DNA of 64,000 bases, taken from NCBI GenBank assembly GCA_000163995.1, contig CM000855.1:855172-919171 (forward strand), read 5' to 3'. The stretch is from Campylobacter jejuni subsp. jejuni 414 (lineage in GTDB: Bacteria; Campylobacterota; Campylobacteria; Campylobacterales; Campylobacteraceae). The notes under the pieces are model-generated. The model made no database searches and had not been told where the DNA came from. It worked only from the letters and a program-made list of their open reading frames with translations. The position numbers and the translations under genes were made by a program. Below are positions 38,037-47,811 of this stretch, one piece after another; positions within the stretch are counted from its first letter, which is position 1, and each line of letters starts with the position of its first letter.

Positions 38037-38792
38037 CTAAGAAAGATTTACGATAAGCTTATAGTATTTTTTCTGATTTATCATTAAAGTAAAAATTTTT
38101 TCACTCGGATTTTCGCTTTTGTTTTTATAGAGCATAGTTTTTAAAAATTGAAAAAGCATCGGACCAGAAGTTTTTCCTTGTAAAATAATATGCATTGAAC
38201 CTTTTAAAATTCCATACTTATAACTCATGCCGCTTGGAAATATATCAAGATTAAAACTCAAACTATCTTCATTACTATCATAATTTAAAATTTCAATTTT
38301 AGCAAAACTGATTTCTTGATCTTCTTGAGATAAATTTTTAAAAATTTCAAGTTTTTCTTGTTTTTCGATAGTAATAACTTCTTGTTTACCTTCGTTAAAA
38401 TCTGAAAGGAAATTTTCATTTTTAAAAATTCTTGAAAAAAATTTTAGATTTTTAAATTGTATACTTATTTGCTTTGTGCTTTTGTGTATTGTTTTTTTGG
38501 ATTCTATAATATTATCTTCTATATTTTCTTCTTGTTTTTGATTATCTTTACTTGATTTCATATCAAAATCTTCAACAATAATCATATCTTCGCTATTGCA
38601 AACATTCAAATGTTTTACAATTTCTTCAAAAGTAAAACTATCATCACTAAATTCTAAAACCCTTATATTTGAAGTAATAAAATCAACACCATCTCGTTCT
38701 TCAATCTTGTCTTTAATCACAAAAGCATCAATACAAAAGGATGATCTTTGAATTTCATATTCAGAGCTTTTACCTTTAAATACTATCTTCAT
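38037..38792 (-). CDS. Hypothetical protein, last gene of the hemB operon
   Basis: No family recognised. The 251-aa product has an N-terminal region starting MKIVFKGKSSEYEIQR, an acidic low-complexity middle (about 80-110) and a C-terminal part with alternating strands (KYGILKGSMHIILQGKTSG). There is no signal peptide or membrane helix, so it is probably cytoplasmic. It starts 2 bp after the Fe-S oxidoreductase stop and is likely co-transcribed with hemN. It could be a small accessory or regulatory factor of the redox genes upstream; that is only a guess from position. Confidence 0.6.
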   Translation of the reverse strand: MKIVFKGKSSEYEIQRSSFCIDAFVIKDKIEERDGVDFITSNIRVLEFSDDSFTFEEIVKHLNVCNSEDMIIVEDFDMKSSKDNQKQEENIEDNIIESKKTIHKSTKQISIQFKNLKFFSRIFKNENFLSDFNEGKQEVITIEKQEKLEIFKNLSQEDQEISFAKIEILNYDSNEDSLSFNLDIFPSGMSYKYGILKGSMHIILQGKTSGPMLFQFLKTMLYKNKSENPSEKIFTLMINQKKYYKLIVNLS

Positions 38793-38793
38793 A

Positions 38794-40059
38794 TCACAAA
38801 GCTTTTACTATAAGTTCTAAAGGACTAGCAAAAACAACCTTGCTTGAATTTTGTTCTAAAGCATTTGAAATTTGCATTCTACAAGCTGAACACTCAGCAC
38901 TCACCACACTAGCTTTGCTTTCATCTATCATTTGTGCTTTTCTAAGTCCTACGCTTAAAGCTCTTTCGTAATAATCTGTTTGCATACTCACTCCACCAAA
39001 ACCGCAACAAGCATTAGAATTGCTCATTTCAACAAAATGATAATTTGTTTTTAAAAGTTCTCTTGGCTCTTTAAAAACCCCTTGCATTTTTCTTGCATGA
39101 CAAGGATCATGGTAGGTAATGCTATAATTAAATTTATTTTTTGTTTTTAAAAGTTCTTCCAAAGAAGTAAATTTATAAAAATACTCACTAGCCATATAGA
39201 TCTTAGACGATATATATTTTGCGCGTTTTGCCCATTCTAAATCATTTTGTATGATAAAAAAATGCTCATAATCTATCTTTAGCATAGCCGAACAAGTCGC
39301 TTCAGGAACTATAATAGCATCTAATTTTTCTAATTTTTTTTCAAAATACTCTATATTTTTTTTAGCCAAAATTTCAACACTTTTAAAATCGCCCGTAAAA
39401 AATTGTGGTGCACCACAACATACTTGATCTTTCATTAAATCTACATTGATTTTTAATTCTTTAGTGATTTTAAGCACCGCATTGGCCGTATCTATGTAAA
39501 AATAATTTGCCAAACAACCCACAAAAAAACCTATGGTTTTTTCTCCATCATTGTTAATGAATTTTGGATTAGAATTTAAAAAACTCTTTTTATTAAAACT
39601 TGTAAGCAATCTTCCTTTTTTAATAAAAGGCATAGAAAATCTCGCCTTCATCCCTGCATTTTCATTCTCACTTTGGATTTTAAAAGCACAACTTTGAAAT
39701 ACATAGCCCAATTTTGCTACTAAATCTAAAATTTTACGTCTTCTCAAAAAGAAAAAAATAAGTTTTTTATACCAAGCTATACCAAATTTCTTAGCTATAT
39801 CATAACGCACTTCTTCTATAGCATTATCTACTCTTAGTTTGCTTGGACACACTTCAACGCAATTAGTACATAAAAAACAAGATTCAAAAACTTTTTTAGC
39901 TTCTTTATTAAGTTCTAAATTTCCATCTTTATAAGCACTTAAAAGATCCAAAAACCCTCTAGGACTTGTGCTTTCATCAGGATTAATATCGTGTATAGTG
40001 CAAACAGGTATACATTTACCACATTTAACACAAGCATCACTTATTTGGCTAAATTTCAT
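38794..40059 (-). CDS. Fe-S oxidoreductase with two 4Fe-4S motifs and CCG domains (GlcF/GlpC-like)
   Basis: A 421-aa iron-sulfur protein. Two ferredoxin-type motifs are visible: C10-C13-C16-C20 (CVKCGKCIPVC) and C61-C64-C67-C71 (CFLCTNCVEVCP). Two CCG domains follow, with VCCGAPQFF and then YHDPCHARKMQG with ACCGFGGVSM. This layout is shared with GlpC, GlcF and LldE subunits of flavin-linked dehydrogenases, where it passes electrons to the quinone pool or to heterodisulfide-type partners. No flavin-subunit gene is adjacent. It lies 2 bp after hemN. Confidence 0.85.
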   Translation of the reverse strand: MKFSQISDACVKCGKCIPVCTIHDINPDESTSPRGFLDLLSAYKDGNLELNKEAKKVFESCFLCTNCVEVCPSKLRVDNAIEEVRYDIAKKFGIAWYKKLIFFFLRRRKILDLVAKLGYVFQSCAFKIQSENENAGMKARFSMPFIKKGRLLTSFNKKSFLNSNPKFINNDGEKTIGFFVGCLANYFYIDTANAVLKITKELKINVDLMKDQVCCGAPQFFTGDFKSVEILAKKNIEYFEKKLEKLDAIIVPEATCSAMLKIDYEHFFIIQNDLEWAKRAKYISSKIYMASEYFYKFTSLEELLKTKNKFNYSITYHDPCHARKMQGVFKEPRELLKTNYHFVEMSNSNACCGFGGVSMQTDYYERALSVGLRKAQMIDESKASVVSAECSACRMQISNALEQNSSKVVFASPLELIVKAL

Positions 40060-40060
40060 T

Positions 40061-41416
40061 TTACACCGTTTTTGAAAAAACTTTTTTATCTTCGCTAATA
40101 TTTTTCATATAAGCATCAAAACACATAGCGATATTGCGTATGAGCAAAACTCCTGTTTCATTAACTTTAATAAAATTTTCATCTAAATTGATAAAATCTT
40201 TATATTCTTCTAAAGCTTTTAAATCTTCTTTAAAATATGCTTTAAAATCAATAGAAAATTCTTTTTCTATTGATTTTATATCAAGTTTGAAATTTGCCAT
40301 TAATTCCATAATCACTGCTTTCCTAAGCTCATCATCATCACTTAAAATAACGCCTCTTTCGAAAGGCAAAATTCCTTTATCTAACGCAATCTCATAGCTT
40401 GACATATCTTTGAAATTTTGTGCATAATGTCTTTGTCCTTCACCTATACTTGTAAGCCCTACACCAACCAAGTCAGCACCACCTTTAGTAGTATAACCTT
40501 GAAAATTTCTATGTAAAGTGCCATTTTCTAAAGCTTTAAAAAGTTCATCATTTTCTTTTGCAAAATGATCCATTCCTATCATCTTATAGCCATTTTTACT
40601 TAAAAACTTCTCACAAAACTCTAAAATTTCAAGTTTTACATCAGGACTTGGCAAAGTATTTTCATCAAATTTTCTCATATTTTTTTTAAGCCAAGGCACA
40701 TGAGCATAATTAAAAATCGCTAAACGATCAGGATTTAAAAGCATAACTTTTTCTAAAGTTTGCGTAAAACTTTGTAAATTTTGATAAGGTAAGCCATAAA
40801 TTAAGTCCATATTTACAGACTTAATCCCTTTATTTCTTACAAGATTTAAAGCATTTTGCGTCAGCTCAAAAGGCTGAATTCGGTGAATTTCTTTTTGGAC
40901 TTTTTCATCAAAATCCTGAACTCCAAAACTGATGCGATTAAAACCATTTTGTGTTAAAACTGCAGCTTGCTCCTCGTTTAAAAAACGCGGATCAATTTCA
41001 CAACTAATCTCTGCATCTTTAGAAAAATTTCTAAAGATGGACTTGATTTTTAAAATCAAACTTTCAAGTTGTTTTGCACTAAAAAATGTAGGTGTTCCAC
41101 CCCCAAAATGCATTTGTACCACTTGACGTTGAGTATCTAAAATAGTATTTAAAATATCAAGTTCTTTAAAAATATAAGCTAAATACCTTTCTTTACTTTC
41201 TTCTTTTGCAGTATAAATAACATTACAACCACAAAAATAACAGGCGCTTCTACAAAAAGGTAAATGAAAATAAAGTGATAAAAAACTGTCTTGTTTTTTT
41301 AAAATTTCTATATATTCTTCATATTTAAAATGCGTATTAAATTCCACTGCCGTAGGATAAGAAGTATAACGAGGTCCTGCTTTAGAGTATTTTACAAAAG
41401 CCTTATAATCTCTCAT
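40061..41416 (-). CDS. hemN: Oxygen-independent coproporphyrinogen III oxidase
   Basis: A radical-SAM enzyme of haem synthesis that converts coproporphyrinogen III to protoporphyrinogen IX without oxygen. The 4Fe-4S motif is C55-x3-C59-x2-C62 in CRSACYFCGC, the extra Cys64 being typical of true HemN. YTSYPTAVEF and FGVQDFDEKVQ are family blocks. At 451 aa it is HemN-length rather than the shorter HemW. It overlaps the preceding gene by 14 bp. Its place with hemB in one operon ties it to haem supply. Confidence 0.95.
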   Translation of the reverse strand: MRDYKAFVKYSKAGPRYTSYPTAVEFNTHFKYEEYIEILKKQDSFLSLYFHLPFCRSACYFCGCNVIYTAKEESKERYLAYIFKELDILNTILDTQRQVVQMHFGGGTPTFFSAKQLESLILKIKSIFRNFSKDAEISCEIDPRFLNEEQAAVLTQNGFNRISFGVQDFDEKVQKEIHRIQPFELTQNALNLVRNKGIKSVNMDLIYGLPYQNLQSFTQTLEKVMLLNPDRLAIFNYAHVPWLKKNMRKFDENTLPSPDVKLEILEFCEKFLSKNGYKMIGMDHFAKENDELFKALENGTLHRNFQGYTTKGGADLVGVGLTSIGEGQRHYAQNFKDMSSYEIALDKGILPFERGVILSDDDELRKAVIMELMANFKLDIKSIEKEFSIDFKAYFKEDLKALEEYKDFINLDENFIKVNETGVLLIRNIAMCFDAYMKNISEDKKVFSKTV

Positions 41417-41894
41417 TTTGATTTACCCTTTCTATCATCGCTTGCATATCTACAAATAAATTTGGATGCTCTTGTTTAATTTTAGAAATCAATTTCTCAA
41501 GATCAATGCTAACCTCCATAGTCCCATTTTTTGCGTTTTGCTTAATCTCATCCATAGCAACCGTCCAAACATCATTAAAGTCTACAGGGATTTGTTGATA
41601 AATTGCCTTTTCTAAACGCAATTCAAAATTTTCTTTTTGACTTTGCTTTAAACTTTCAAGTATATTTTTAAGACTTTGCAAAGAAAGCAAAGTGTGAATT
41701 TCACCATTTTCATCTATCACAAACCAAGGTTCTGGAGACTCAAAGCTACCATTTTCAAGAACTAAACATTTTTCGTTCTCATTCTCACTTTTTTTCATTT
41801 TAAAAATAGTTCTATCTTTTTTCTTTATACCTAAGTTTTGACTAAATTCATCAATACGTTTTAAACAAGTGCTATATTTTTCTAGCTCTTTCAT
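41403..41894 (-). CDS. Conserved hypothetical protein between argF and hemN
   Basis: No named domain recognised. The 163-aa, charged, probably helical product (ELEKYSTCLKRIDEFSQNL at the N-terminus, LEKLISKIKQEHPNLFVDM near the C-terminus) has no signal peptide. Its start overlaps the argF stop by four bases (ATGA) and its 3' end overlaps hemN by 14 bp, so it is translated as part of this operon. Similar small proteins occur at this place in Campylobacter genomes, from memory (Cj0993c). Confidence 0.65.
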   Translation of the reverse strand: MKELEKYSTCLKRIDEFSQNLGIKKKDRTIFKMKKSENENEKCLVLENGSFESPEPWFVIDENGEIHTLLSLQSLKNILESLKQSQKENFELRLEKAIYQQIPVDFNDVWTVAMDEIKQNAKNGTMEVSIDLEKLISKIKQEHPNLFVDMQAMIERVNQNERL

Positions 41895-42811
41895 TCTCTT
41901 CCTTTCTGATTATTCAAAAAGCAAAGCAAAGATTTTACCACATAAAGGCGATTTTTTGCTTCTTTAAAAATCACATCTGCATGTTTTTCAAAAATTTCTT
42001 CACTGACTTCATAACCCCTATAAGCAGGTAAACAATGAAGTAAAATAGCGTCTTTATTGGCTATATTCATAGCCTTTTCATCAATCATAAATCCTTCAAA
42101 TTCTTTTATCTTGCGCTCTTTTTCATTCTCTTCACCCATCGAAACCCAAGTATCAGTAATCACCACATCTTTATCTTTTAAGGCTTCAAATTTATCGTGG
42201 CTTAAAGAAATTTTCGCTCCTGAAATCAAAGCTTGTTTCATAGCAAATTCCCAAATTTCAGGATTAATTCCATAGTTTTTTGGTATAGCTATGCTAAATT
42301 CAAAACCTAAAATCGCAGCTGCAATAAGCCAAGAATTACACATATTATTACTATCTCCGACAAAGGCAACTTTTGCTACACCATTTTGTATCTTATCCCA
42401 CTCTTTAATAGTGAGTAAATCCCCTAAAACTTGAGTAGGATGATAAAGTTCGCTTAAGGCGTTGATTACAGGGGCTTTAGAATATCTTGCAAATTCTAGC
42501 AAAGTTTCGTGTTTATTTACTCTCATCATCACAAAATCAACCATTGCTCCTATCACCCTAGCTGTATCTTTTACAGGTTCACCACGACTAAGCTGTAAAT
42601 CATTGCCGCTTAAAAACAAAGCTTTCCCACCAAGTTCTGTTATAGCTAACTCAAAGGCCATTCTTGTTCTTGTAGAATTTTTTTCAAAAATCATCGCCAA
42701 AGTTTTATCTTGCAAAAGTTTTTTAGGTTCTTTTTTAAGCTCGGCAGCATGGTTCACAAGGCTTAAAATTTCTTCATTAGAAAAATCTCTTAAAGTTAAA
42801 AAATGTTTCAT
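41891..42811 (-). CDS. argF: Ornithine carbamoyltransferase
   Basis: Makes citrulline from ornithine and carbamoyl phosphate in arginine synthesis. The 306-aa protein shows the carbamoyl phosphate loop [13 protein letters not shown], the [11 protein letters not shown] block and [11 protein letters not shown] with the catalytic Cys. Its start overlaps the hemB stop by four bases. Arginine and haem genes sharing an operon looks like a space-saving arrangement rather than a pathway. Confidence 0.97.
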   Translation of the reverse strand: MKHFLTLRDFSNEEILSLVNHAAELKKEPKKLLQDKTLAMIFEKNSTRTRMAFELAITELGGKALFLSGNDLQLSRGEPVKDTARVIGAMVDFVMMRVNKHETLLEFARYSKAPVINALSELYHPTQVLGDLLTIKEWDKIQNGVAKVAFVGDSNNMCNSWLIAAAILGFEFSIAIPKNYGINPEIWEFAMKQALISGAKISLSHDKFEALKDKDVVITDTWVSMGEENEKERKIKEFEGFMIDEKAMNIANKDAILLHCLPAYRGYEVSEEIFEKHADVIFKEAKNRLYVVKSLLCFLNNQKGRE

Positions 42812-43791
42812 TTTTCTCCTTTTAACATTTTGGCTAATTCTTTAGCGTGATAAGTAATGATAAGCTTTGCACCCGCTCTTTTAAAAGCTATCATTGTCTC
42901 ATATAAAACTTTTTCATAATCAATCACTCTAGCATTTCCCGCTGCTTTTAACATAGCATATTCTCCACTTACATTATAAACACACAAAGGCAAATTAGAA
43001 TGAAGTGATATTTCTTTTACTACATCAAGATAAGCAAGAGCAGGTTTTACCATCAAAACATCGACTCCTTGTGTTTCATCTTCTAAGCTTTCTTCTAAAG
43101 CTTCTTTGCCATTGGCAAAATCCATTTGATAACTTTTTCTATCTCCATAACTTGGAGCTGATTCTGCTACATCACGAAAAGGACCATAATAACTCGAAGC
43201 AAATTTAGTCGAATACCCCATTATAGGTAAATTTTCAAAACCTTCACTATCTAAAGCTTTACGCAAAGCAGTGATAATACCATCCATCATTCCACTAGGA
43301 GCTATCATGTCCACACCGGATCTTGCATGAACTAAAGCCTGTTTGGCTGAAATTTCTAAAGTCGCATCATTATCCACGCTTTTTGTTTTAGGATTGATTA
43401 TACCACAGTGTCCATGATCTGTATATTCACAAAAGCAAAGATCACTGATTACAAAAAGATCTGGAAAATTTTTCTTAATCTCTCTTATAGTTGTTGCAAT
43501 AAGCCCTTCATCATCTAATGCATCACTTCCACAACTATCTTTTTTCTCATTTTCAAGGACACCAAAAAGTATAATAGCTTTAATGCCCAAATTTATTACA
43601 TTTTTACACTCTTTTAAAATTTCATCTAAGCTCATTTGAAACACATCAGGCATAGAGGAAATTTCTTTTTTTATACCTGTTCCATTGACTACAAAAAGTG
43701 GATAAATCAAATCATTTACACTTAAAGAATTTTCCCTTACCATAGTTCTTAAGTTCTCATTAAGCCTTAATCTTCTAAATCTTTTAAACAT
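42808..43791 (-). CDS. hemB: Delta-aminolevulinic acid dehydratase (porphobilinogen synthase)
   Basis: Joins two 5-aminolevulinate molecules to porphobilinogen, an early haem step. The 327-aa protein has the two Schiff-base lysine regions ([12 protein letters not shown] and [12 protein letters not shown]) and a cysteine cluster [12 protein letters not shown], which marks the zinc-dependent type. The ATG at 43791 is the likely start after AAAGGACAAAA. It is the first gene of hemB-argF-Cj0993c-hemN-Cj0991c-Cj0990c and is divergent from ribA. Confidence 0.97.
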   Translation of the reverse strand: MFKRFRRLRLNENLRTMVRENSLSVNDLIYPLFVVNGTGIKKEISSMPDVFQMSLDEILKECKNVINLGIKAIILFGVLENEKKDSCGSDALDDEGLIATTIREIKKNFPDLFVISDLCFCEYTDHGHCGIINPKTKSVDNDATLEISAKQALVHARSGVDMIAPSGMMDGIITALRKALDSEGFENLPIMGYSTKFASSYYGPFRDVAESAPSYGDRKSYQMDFANGKEALEESLEDETQGVDVLMVKPALAYLDVVKEISLHSNLPLCVYNVSGEYAMLKAAGNARVIDYEKVLYETMIAFKRAGAKLIITYHAKELAKMLKGEK

Positions 43792-43847
43792 TTTTGTCCT
43801 TTTTTTGCTAAAATCTTAACATAATTTTGATTATAGAGGGTAGTAAA

Positions 43848-44409
43848 ATGAAAATAAAAATTTCAGAAATTGCGAATTTACCTAGTAAATGGGGAAATTT
43901 CCAAATGCAAAGTTTTAAAGAAAATGAAAAAGAACATTTATGTATATTTAAAAATATCCCAAAAGATACACTCAATCTAAGAATACATTCAGAATGCCTT
44001 ACAGGCGATGCTTTAGGAAGTTTAAAATGTGATTGCGGGGAACAGCTTGAATTTTCCTTAAAATACATAGAAAAAAATGGTGGAATGGTAATTTATCTTA
44101 GACAAGAAGGAAGAGGCATAGGACTTTTTAACAAGATCAATGCCTATGCCTTACAAGATCAAGGTTTTGATACAATCAAAGCAAATCATCAACTTGGCTT
44201 TAAAGCTGATGAGAGAACTTATGAAATCGTAGAATTTATACTCAAACACTATGAAATTTCTAAGGTAAATTTACTCACAAATAACCCTGAAAAACTAGAA
44301 TCAATTAAAAGAAAAAATCATCACACGCGTACCGATTTTAATAGAGCCTAATCGTTTTAATGCAGAATATTTAAATATAAAACAAACTCAAATGGGACAT
44401 CTTAAATAA
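43848..44409 (+). pseudogene. ribA: GTP cyclohydrolase II, frameshifted before the C-terminus
   Basis: RibA opens GTP for riboflavin synthesis. From ATG 43848 (behind GAGGG), the product shows the zinc site CLTGDALGSLKCDCGEQL and the RQEGRGIGLFNKI block. The frame should continue IITRVPILIEPNRF and end MGHLK at 44409, giving 186 aa, but an extra A in the run near 44307-44310 shifts it to an early stop near 44351. The last 25 residues are therefore replaced. From memory C. jejuni also has a ribBA-type gene elsewhere, so loss would be tolerable. The stop abuts the rsmG start. Confidence 0.8.
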
Positions 44410-44976
44410 ATGATTTTTCAAACTTATGATTTTTTACAAAACTATGATTTAAAAGACTTTGAAAAAAAAGTAAAAATTTACAAAGAATTATTGCAAAAAT
44501 TTAACCGCATTCATAATCTTACTCATTTAAAAAACATAGATGAAAATATCCTTGATAGCGTTAAAATTTTAAATTTTTATGATTTTTCTAAAGCAAAAAA
44601 TATCGCCGATATAGGAAGTGGAGCGGGATTTCCAGCTATATTTTTAGCCTTTTTACTTCAAAGCAATTTCCATCTTTTCGAACCCAATCCCAAAAAGGCC
44701 GCCTTTTTAAGAACACTAAAAATAGAATGCGAACTTTTAAATTTACATATCTACAAAGAAAAAGTTCAAGAATGCAAAAATACCTTTAAAGCTGATATCA
44801 TCACTTCAAGAGCCTTAATGGATATCAAACCCTTACTTGAAATTTGTAAAAATCTAAAAAATAAAAATACAGTTTTTATTTTATGGAAAGGCAGTGAAAT
44901 TTATCAAGAGCTTGAAAATATAAAAGATTATAAAATTTTCGAAAATGATTTGAGGAGGTATTGTATTTTAAAGTAG
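44410..44976 (+). CDS. rsmG: 16S rRNA (guanine527-N7)-methyltransferase
   Basis: A SAM-dependent methyltransferase of 188 aa (GidB family), with motif [17 protein letters not shown] and [29 protein letters not shown] is the SRA-type motif of RsmG. It starts at ATG 44410 directly after the ribA stop, so it depends on ribA translation for coupling. The final part overlaps a terminator hairpin. Loss of RsmG gives low-level streptomycin resistance in other bacteria. Confidence 0.94.
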   Translation: MIFQTYDFLQNYDLKDFEKKVKIYKELLQKFNRIHNLTHLKNIDENILDSVKILNFYDFSKAKNIADIGSGAGFPAIFLAFLLQSNFHLFEPNPKKAAFLRTLKIECELLNLHIYKEKVQECKNTFKADIITSRALMDIKPLLEICKNLKNKNTVFILWKGSEIYQELENIKDYKIFENDLRRYCILK

Positions 44977-44992
44977 CCCTAAGGCTACTTTT
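44970..44992. terminator. Bidirectional terminator after rsmG
   Basis: Stem AAAGTAGCC and GGCTACTTT with a CTAA loop, followed by T residues. It covers the rsmG stop codon and reaches the stop of the convergent YceI gene at 44991. Confidence 0.75.
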
Positions 44993-45563
44993 ATTCTACT
45001 AAGTCAGCATTAAAGCTAATATCTACTAAAGGCCAAGAAATTCCGCCATGTCCTGGAGCAACATCACTTAATGCTTTTAATGCTTTAGAAGCATTTTTAA
45101 AAGTATGTAAATCAAGCTGCCCTTTAGCTTCAAATTTATCATCTTTAATGGTATAAGTTAAAGGCACAATAGTACTTTTTTTATCCATAGTAATTTTTGC
45201 AGAAATAACACCTTTATTTTCACCTACAATCACATCTTGAAAAACAACCTTAATATCCGTATCTCCTAATAAAGCAGGAAAAAATACTTTTGTAATATTA
45301 TTAGTTATAATATCAAGCCCCTCGCCCATAAAAGCATCACTTGGTTTTATAGTAGCTTTAGCACCTTTAAGATAACTTGCCAAATCCTTTGTATTTTTAG
45401 AAAATTTATATTCTACATTTTTAAATTCACCTTTTGTTCCTATCATATCTTTAGTTTTATATCCTTCAAAAGATATTTTTAAACTATCTTCTTTAAAAGA
45501 TACAGCACTTAAAGCCGAAGCCAACAAACAAAAACTAAAAACACTTACGAGAAATTTTTTCAT
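44991..45563 (-). CDS. YceI-family periplasmic protein
   Basis: A 190-aa secreted protein with a signal peptide (MKKFLVSVFSFCLLASALSA) and a lipocalin-like YceI barrel: SFEGYKTKDMIGTKGEFKNV near the start and HGGISWPLVDISFNADL at the end. The family binds isoprenoid or amphiphilic ligands. From memory this is Cj0998c; no pathway link is visible. It lies after the YeiH-type gene on the same strand, about 85 bp from it. Confidence 0.85.
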   Translation of the reverse strand: MKKFLVSVFSFCLLASALSAVSFKEDSLKISFEGYKTKDMIGTKGEFKNVEYKFSKNTKDLASYLKGAKATIKPSDAFMGEGLDIITNNITKVFFPALLGDTDIKVVFQDVIVGENKGVISAKITMDKKSTIVPLTYTIKDDKFEAKGQLDLHTFKNASKALKALSDVAPGHGGISWPLVDISFNADLVE

Positions 45564-45648
45564 CTTGATTCCTTTTTAATATAATTTAAATTCAATGAAA
45601 TTATATTCTTACTTGATTAACGAAATATATTTTTTAAAAATAATTTTA

Positions 45649-46740
45649 TTACCAAAGTATACCTTTAAAAGCTAAAGTTAAAAAATATCCTCCAAAAATC
45701 AAAAAAATTCCTAAAACAAAAGCCAAACCAAACACTCTAGAACCACTTTTTACAAACTTTTCAAAATCAATTTGCAAACCTAAAGCAGCCATAGCAAAAA
45801 CGATACACAAGGTACAAAGCATTTTACCTAAAAAAATAATGTCGCTTGTAGCAATACCTAAAATACTTTCTTTGCTTGCTAAGTAAGTGTTTAAAACTAT
45901 CATTCCCAAAAATGCAAAAGCAAAATAAGGTATAGTTATATTTTTTGCAGTTTTTCCACTACTTGAATGTTGATTTTTAGCGAAAAAATAAGTCACTATA
46001 AGCAAAAAAGGAACAAGTAAAATCACTCTCATCATTTTTATAATCACCGCAATATTAGAAGCACCTTGTTCAAACCCTGCCATATCTTTTGCCATTTCAG
46101 CAGCACCTGCGACATTTGCCACCTCATGCAAAGTAGCACCCATAAAAACTCCCATAGCATTTTGATCAAAAAAAGGAAAAGCACCTAAAGAAAAAGCTAT
46201 AGGATATAAAAACATAAACACAAGCCCAAAGATCACTACAGTACCCACAGCTAAAATTCCCTTAAAAGGATCACTTTTCAAACTTGACTCTAATGCCAAA
46301 ACTGCTGCTGCACCGCAAATTGCACTTCCAGCTCCAACGAGCATAGAAGTTTCTTGATCGAGTTTGAAAATTTTCATTCCTACAAACAAAGCTATTATAA
46401 AAACAAAAAATATCACTATAGCAGAAAGTAAAAATCCTTTAAACCCTATGCTTAAAAGTTCGGTTAAAGTGATATTAAAACCATATAAAACAATGCCAAG
46501 TCTTAAAAGCTTTTTCGCGCTAAAATGTACTCCAGCTTGAAAATGACGCTGATATTTAAAAAACCAAGGAGAAAGTAAAACTCCTATGATAATAGCAAAA
46601 GCAGTCGCTGCCAAATGTGTAGCATCTTTAAGAACACTAGAAAGATACATAGCAAAAATCACAATACAAGCAGTAAAAAGCAAACCTTTAAAATTTGAAT
46701 ACACTATAACTGCACTATGTGCTAAAAAATTTGTTTTCAT
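45649..46740 (-). CDS. YeiH/UPF0324 putative sulfate exporter family protein
   Basis: A polytopic inner-membrane protein of 363 aa with about ten helices. The family marker GAGSAICGAAAVLALES and the later GVFMGATLHEVANVAGAA are characteristic of UPF0324 (YeiH) proteins. Some relatives are proposed to export anions such as sulfate; the substrate here is unknown. It is divergent from a LysR-type gene, which is the usual pairing for YeiH and suggests that the regulator controls it. The ATG at 46740 follows AAGGAAAAA. Confidence 0.87.
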   Translation of the reverse strand: MKTNFLAHSAVIVYSNFKGLLFTACIVIFAMYLSSVLKDATHLAATAFAIIIGVLLSPWFFKYQRHFQAGVHFSAKKLLRLGIVLYGFNITLTELLSIGFKGFLLSAIVIFFVFIIALFVGMKIFKLDQETSMLVGAGSAICGAAAVLALESSLKSDPFKGILAVGTVVIFGLVFMFLYPIAFSLGAFPFFDQNAMGVFMGATLHEVANVAGAAEMAKDMAGFEQGASNIAVIIKMMRVILLVPFLLIVTYFFAKNQHSSSGKTAKNITIPYFAFAFLGMIVLNTYLASKESILGIATSDIIFLGKMLCTLCIVFAMAALGLQIDFEKFVKSGSRVFGLAFVLGIFLIFGGYFLTLAFKGILW

Positions 46741-46773
46741 TTTTTCCTTCTTTTTGTTAATTTTTGTGCTATT

Positions 46774-46840
46774 ATTATTTTTTTATTAAATTATAAAATA
46801 TATTATTTTAATTTTTATAATATTATTTTTTATTAAATTA
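46774..46840. promoter_or_regulatory. Repeated AT-rich element between yeiH and the LysR gene
   Basis: ATTATTTTTTTATTAAATTA (46774-46793) recurs one T shorter at 46822-46840, about one-half DNA loop (48 bp) apart, in the 110-bp divergent promoter region. It may be a pair of LysR operator sites. The strong AT bias means chance repetition is possible. Confidence 0.4.
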
Positions 46841-46851
46841 AGGAATCACTC

Positions 46852-47733
46852 ATGAAAATCAAAGATATGGAAATCTTTTTAGATCTTTTAAATACTCAAA
46901 GTCCAACTCACACAGCCAATAATTTTTCTATGACCCAACCTAATGTTTCAATAGTAATCAAAAATTTAGAAAATAAATTTGATGGCATCTTATTTGAAAG
47001 ACTTGGAAAAAAACTTCTACCCACACCAAAAGCTCTAGAACTAGGGAAAAATTGGCTAAAAATTATACAAGCATATTATCAAAGCTTGGAAAAATTAAAT
47101 AATAAAAGCATGTTCTTAGGGGAAATAAAAATAGCTTACACTCAAAGTATCTCTGAACATTTTTTAGCTCCTATTTTATTTGATTTTAGGGCAGAATTTA
47201 AAAATATAAAAATTCGCTCTCAAACTCAAAATTCAAAAGAATGCTTAAATTTATTAAAAAATGGAAATATAGAATTTGCAATCATTGAGGCAGAACTTGA
47301 TCCAACTTTGATAGAATATGAAAATTTAGAGATAAATTTTTGGCAAGATGATGAACTTATAGTAGCAACAAGTGATAAAAAGCTCAATAATAAAGAATTT
47401 TATATTGATGAGCTTTTGAATCAAAAATGGATTTTAAGGGAAGTGGGTTCAGGCTTAAGGGATAAATTTTTAAATGAAATTGGTGCAAGTTCAAAAAAAC
47501 TCAATATTTTTCTTGAACTCGATAGAATGACTGCTATTAAAGAACTTGTTCTACAAAGAAAAGCAATTTCCATATTTTCTAAAAAAGCCATAGAAAAAGA
47601 GTTACAAAATTCAATGCTTTATGAAATCAAGTTGAAAAATATCAACCTAAAACGCAAATTTTATACCCTAAAAAGAAAAAACTACAATTTTAATAGAGCT
47701 TTGGAAAAATTTGAAAAAATATTCAAATCATAA
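46852..47733 (+). CDS. LysR-type transcriptional regulator
   Basis: A 293-aa regulator. The N-terminal winged helix-turn-helix (about 1-60) reads MEIFLDLLNTQSPTHTANNF and MTQPNVSIVIKNLENKFDG, followed by a linker helix and the two-lobed effector domain (about 90-290). It lies divergent from the YeiH exporter gene and probably controls it, as in many bacteria with the YeiE/YeiH pair. The ligand is unknown. The ATG at 46852 follows AAGGAATCACTC. Confidence 0.9.
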   Translation: MKIKDMEIFLDLLNTQSPTHTANNFSMTQPNVSIVIKNLENKFDGILFERLGKKLLPTPKALELGKNWLKIIQAYYQSLEKLNNKSMFLGEIKIAYTQSISEHFLAPILFDFRAEFKNIKIRSQTQNSKECLNLLKNGNIEFAIIEAELDPTLIEYENLEINFWQDDELIVATSDKKLNNKEFYIDELLNQKWILREVGSGLRDKFLNEIGASSKKLNIFLELDRMTAIKELVLQRKAISIFSKKAIEKELQNSMLYEIKLKNINLKRKFYTLKRKNYNFNRALEKFEKIFKS

Positions 47734-47811
47734 ACATAAAAACCGATTTATATAGAAGTTAAGCAATTTTTAGATAAAATCCAAAGCTTATATAAATTTC
47801 AAGGATAATCA

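Noticed and set aside
46774-46840. Treating the repeats as a mobile-element footprint
   Set aside because: They are short, in a divergent promoter and made only of A and T, so operator sites or chance fit better.
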